Of a stretch of DNA of 64,000 bases, positions 61,506 to 64,000 are shown one piece after another; within the stretch, counting starts at the first letter, position 1, and every line of letters starts with the position of its first letter. Location of the stretch: NCBI RefSeq assembly GCF_003576595.1, contig NZ_NQOU01000001.1:436337-500336 (forward strand). Reading direction: 5' to 3'. The DNA comes from Neopusillimonas maritima (GTDB lineage Bacteria; Pseudomonadota; Gammaproteobacteria; Burkholderiales; Burkholderiaceae_B). The notes below the pieces were generated by a model. That model saw only the letters and a program-made list of their open reading frames with translations. It was not told the DNA's origin and did not search any database. Both the position numbers and the translations under genes were made by a program.

Positions 61506-63767
61506 TTACAAGCGGGTCGCGCTAAAGCCTGGAATTTCATTCAGGGCGGTCAACGCGCGTGTGATTTGATCACCATTTTGCACTTCAACGGTAAAAATCA
61601 TATGAGCCAACGAACGACGGCTTTGCGTATTGACACCAATTACATTTAAACGAAGACGACCGAAAACATCGGTAATGTCTCTCAAAAGATTCAGGCGATC
61701 CGGAGCATGAATACTGACGGTAACCGGATAAACGCGATCCTGGGTGTCGCCCCAACTCACCTCAATAATACGCTCCGGGTGCTTGATGGCGAGTGCCGAG
61801 AAGGCCTGGCAGTCGGACCGGTGAATCGATACACCGCGCCCTCTTGTAACGAACCCGCGAATATCATCGGGTGGAGCCGGGCGGCAACAGCGTGCCAACT
61901 GTGTCATGAGTGAATCAACGCCCACAACCAGTACACCGCTCTTACCCGACCGGGTAACGTTATCCGCCGTGCCTTCCAATTGAAGTCGTTCCGGGCCAAC
62001 AGGTGTGGTTTCGCTTACGCTCCCATCACGTTCCTGACGAAAATGTTGATCAATATGGCGCAGGCTGAATTCATCTTTCGCCACCGCAACATACAGATCA
62101 TCAGCACGGGCGAAACCCAATTGGTCTGCCAATTGCTCCTGGTTGACAGCAGTTTTGCCAAGTCGCTGCAACTCCCGCTCAACCAGCGCATGCCCCTGAG
62201 CGATACGTTCCTGCAGCTCAATGGCATTAAACCAGGCCCGAACCTTGGCGCGAGAACGGTTGCTGGCCAGATAACCCAGTTGCGTGTTCAGCCAATCACG
62301 CGACGGCCCCCCCGACTTTGCCGTGATGATTTCAACGGTTTGGCCAGTTTGCAGATTTGTCAGCAGTGGCACCATCTGGCCATCCACCCGGGCGCCGCGG
62401 CAGCGATGGCCCAAATCAGTATGCAGCGCATAAGCAAAATCAACCGGTGTCGCGCCGGCCGGCAACTCAATAACACGCGCCTGCGGCGTTAAAACGTAGA
62501 TTCGCTCATCTGCCGCAGGTTTTGCAGCACTTGCAGTCGAACTTTTCTCTGGCGACGCCTCTTGTGGGGACGCATCGTCGGCTTTGCCCCAGGACAATAG
62601 CTGACGCATCCAGGCCACTTTACGATCGTACTCCGAGGCGGCAACCTGCGTTCCACCTTTGGGTCCCGCCTCTTTATAACGCCAATGCGCGGCCATACCG
62701 TATTCCGCAAATTGATGCATCTCGTGGGTGCGAATCTGCACTTCAAACGGCTTGCCATCGGCATCTGCAACAACCGTATGCAAAGACCGGTAACCATTCG
62801 GCTTGGGCCTCGAAATGTAATCATCAAATTCTTCGCTGATCGGACTCCACATGGAATGCACGAGGGCAAGTGCTGCATAACAATCGCGCTCATCATTCAC
62901 AATCACCCGCAATGCACGCAAATCATACAGTTGCCCGAAAGACAACTGTTTGTTGCGCATCTTGTTCCAGATGCTGTAAATGTGTTTGGGACGCCCCGAC
63001 ACATCGGCCTGCACCCCCTCGTCTTTCAAAGCCTGCCTAAGCCGGCTTACGACCCGGTCAATAAACTGCTCGCGCTCAACCCGCTTCTCCTCCAGCTCCT
63101 TGGCAATCATTTTGTACGTTTCAGGCTGCAAAAAACGAAAAGCCAGATCTTCAATTTCCCACTTTAACTGCCAAATTCCAAGGCGGTTGGCCAACGGCGC
63201 ATACAGCTCCATGGTTTCCTGGGCCAGATTCGGAGGACATACTGTTTTGGAACTAGCGAACCAACGCAACGTTTGCAACCGGGAAGCCAGGCGCAACAGA
63301 ACGATTCGCAAATCGGCCGCCATGGCAAGCAACATTTTGCGCTGCAGTTCTCTTTGATCTACACCGGTTCGTGGGTCATCAGTATTAAGCCTGGCCATCC
63401 TGCTCATACCAAGCAGCTTTCGGGCTCCCTGAACCAAAGACGCGATCTCGCTGCCAAATTTTTTTACCAGTGGATCTTTACGCCCCGTTAAAAAAGCGTC
63501 TTCCGACGAAATAGATGCAAGCACTGCACTTGCACGCGTCGCCGCATCGGCTTTCATTTCCGCCAGGATACAAACTACGGCCGCGGCATGCGTATCCAGT
63601 GGCTCACCAGTGCTTGCACGCTGCCCTTCAAGCAAAGGTTGGGCGGTGCGCACGGCCTGAACCAGCAGCGCATGCCCCGGGGGATCAAGACCTTCGGCTG
63701 CTTGTGCCAGCCAAACAGCGTTGAATGGCGCTTGCAGCCCAGCGTTATCACCAGACTCAGACGTCAC
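61506..63767 (-). CDS. relA: GTP pyrophosphokinase RelA
   Basis: A 753-residue (p)ppGpp synthetase. The hydrolase HD domain is decayed: the HD motif is replaced by ASISSEDAF near residue 90, as in monofunctional RelA. The synthetase centre is intact (RPKPNGYRSLHTVV and EVQIRTHEMHQFAEYG). Then follow TGS (IYVLTPQARVIELPAGATPVDFAYALHTDLGHRC, read in parts), a zinc-type CC (LARCCRPAPPDD) and a C-terminal ACT domain (HAPDRLNLLRDITDVF). It senses uncharged tRNA on the ribosome. GTG start with AGGTGAAG in front. Confidence 0.95.
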   Translation of the reverse strand: MTSESGDNAGLQAPFNAVWLAQAAEGLDPPGHALLVQAVRTAQPLLEGQRASTGEPLDTHAAAVVCILAEMKADAATRASAVLASISSEDAFLTGRKDPLVKKFGSEIASLVQGARKLLGMSRMARLNTDDPRTGVDQRELQRKMLLAMAADLRIVLLRLASRLQTLRWFASSKTVCPPNLAQETMELYAPLANRLGIWQLKWEIEDLAFRFLQPETYKMIAKELEEKRVEREQFIDRVVSRLRQALKDEGVQADVSGRPKHIYSIWNKMRNKQLSFGQLYDLRALRVIVNDERDCYAALALVHSMWSPISEEFDDYISRPKPNGYRSLHTVVADADGKPFEVQIRTHEMHQFAEYGMAAHWRYKEAGPKGGTQVAASEYDRKVAWMRQLLSWGKADDASPQEASPEKSSTASAAKPAADERIYVLTPQARVIELPAGATPVDFAYALHTDLGHRCRGARVDGQMVPLLTNLQTGQTVEIITAKSGGPSRDWLNTQLGYLASNRSRAKVRAWFNAIELQERIAQGHALVERELQRLGKTAVNQEQLADQLGFARADDLYVAVAKDEFSLRHIDQHFRQERDGSVSETTPVGPERLQLEGTADNVTRSGKSGVLVVGVDSLMTQLARCCRPAPPDDIRGFVTRGRGVSIHRSDCQAFSALAIKHPERIIEVSWGDTQDRVYPVTVSIHAPDRLNLLRDITDVFGRLRLNVIGVNTQSRRSLAHMIFTVEVQNGDQITRALTALNEIPGFSATRL

Positions 63768-63781
63768 GCTTCACCTCATGC

Positions 63782-64000
63782 TCAAACAGGCGGCAATTGA
63801 AACACCTGCCGCAAATAAGCCAAGTAGGCTGGGTCATCACACATTGTTTTTTCGGGTGCGTCGGACACTTTGGCAACAGGCTGCCCATTGCAACGCACCA
63901 TTTTCATCACAATTTGCAGTGGTTCATGACCCAGATCGTTAGTCAGATTGGTACCAATTCCAAACGATACTTTACAACGACCCGAAAACTGCTTGGCCAA
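63782..64000 (-). CDS. pncB: nicotinate phosphoribosyltransferase, C-terminal part (runs off the window)
   Basis: The last 72 residues of a protein whose beginning lies right of base 64000. [16 protein letters not shown] and [14 protein letters not shown] match the C-terminal phosphate-binding part of PncB, which makes nicotinate mononucleotide in the NAD salvage route. The stop lies 14 bases before the relA GTG, so relA could be translated from a pncB-relA transcript. Confidence 0.88.
   Translation of the reverse strand: MAKQFSGRCKVSFGIGTNLTNDLGHEPLQIVMKMVRCNGQPVAKVSDAPEKTMCDDPAYLAYLRQVFQLPPV

Overview
The window is a gene-dense stretch (64 kb, about 60 protein genes, no rRNA, tRNA, CRISPR array, insertion sequence or prophage seen) of a chromosome that looks like a beta-proteobacterium of the order Burkholderiales, most likely family Alcaligenaceae. 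This rests on protein content and gene order: rpoE-rseA-rseB-degP-lepA-lepB-rnc-era-recO, yceD-rpmF-plsX-fabH-fabD-fabG-acpP-fabF, pyrG-kdsA-eno-ftsB, trpB-trpA-accD and lptF divergent from pepA. Genus cannot be fixed from the sequence alone.

Layout. 1-16 kb: the start of a cyclopropane fatty acid synthase gene, a Bcr/CflA exporter, rpmB-rpmG, the run leuS-lptE-holA-proA-hemJ-RlmL-like methyltransferase, an isolated 64-residue gene with its own near-consensus promoter and terminator, an RDD membrane protein, a decayed-looking adenylate-forming enzyme, gamma carbonic anhydrase, hslO and a TadE-like protein that converges into ftsB. 15-22 kb (minus): pyrG-kdsA-MBL nuclease-eno-ftsB and an aminopeptidase P. 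22-34 kb: ETF-ubiquinone oxidoreductase, acs with an MFS gene, a GlcG-like protein, an NlpC/P60 lipoprotein, a DUF2325 protein under a Fur-box promoter, cysB, lptF / pepA-holC, and a BAX-inhibitor-like membrane protein. 34-46 kb (minus): one long chain from acpP/fabF through the sigma-E module and degP to lepA, lepB, rnc, era, recO and a PIN-domain gene. 45.7-50.3 kb: the phospholipid and fatty acid cluster. 50-64 kb: maf, RsmI-like methyltransferase, msrPQ, a HAD phosphatase, rluC divergent from rne, then accD, trpA, trpB, relA and the end of pncB.

How the genes work together: most are housekeeping functions for translation (L28, L33, L32, LeuRS, LepA, RlmL, RluC), RNA processing (RNase E, RNase III), envelope building (LptE, LptF, KdsA, FabD/G/H/F, PlsX, AccD, LepB) and envelope stress (RpoE/RseA/RseB/DegP). 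The BAX-inhibitor-like gene at 33.5 kb carries a promoter resembling sigma-E sites, which may tie it to the sigma-E operon 9 kb away.

No obvious new multi-gene defence or metabolic system is present. The most interesting signals are small: the twin-palindrome promoter of the 64-residue gene, the folded leader of rne starting at its promoter, the Fur-controlled DUF2325 gene, the catalytically decayed acyl-CoA-synthetase-like gene, the antisense overlap of a TadE-like gene with ftsB, and a PIN-domain gene coupled to a short recO.
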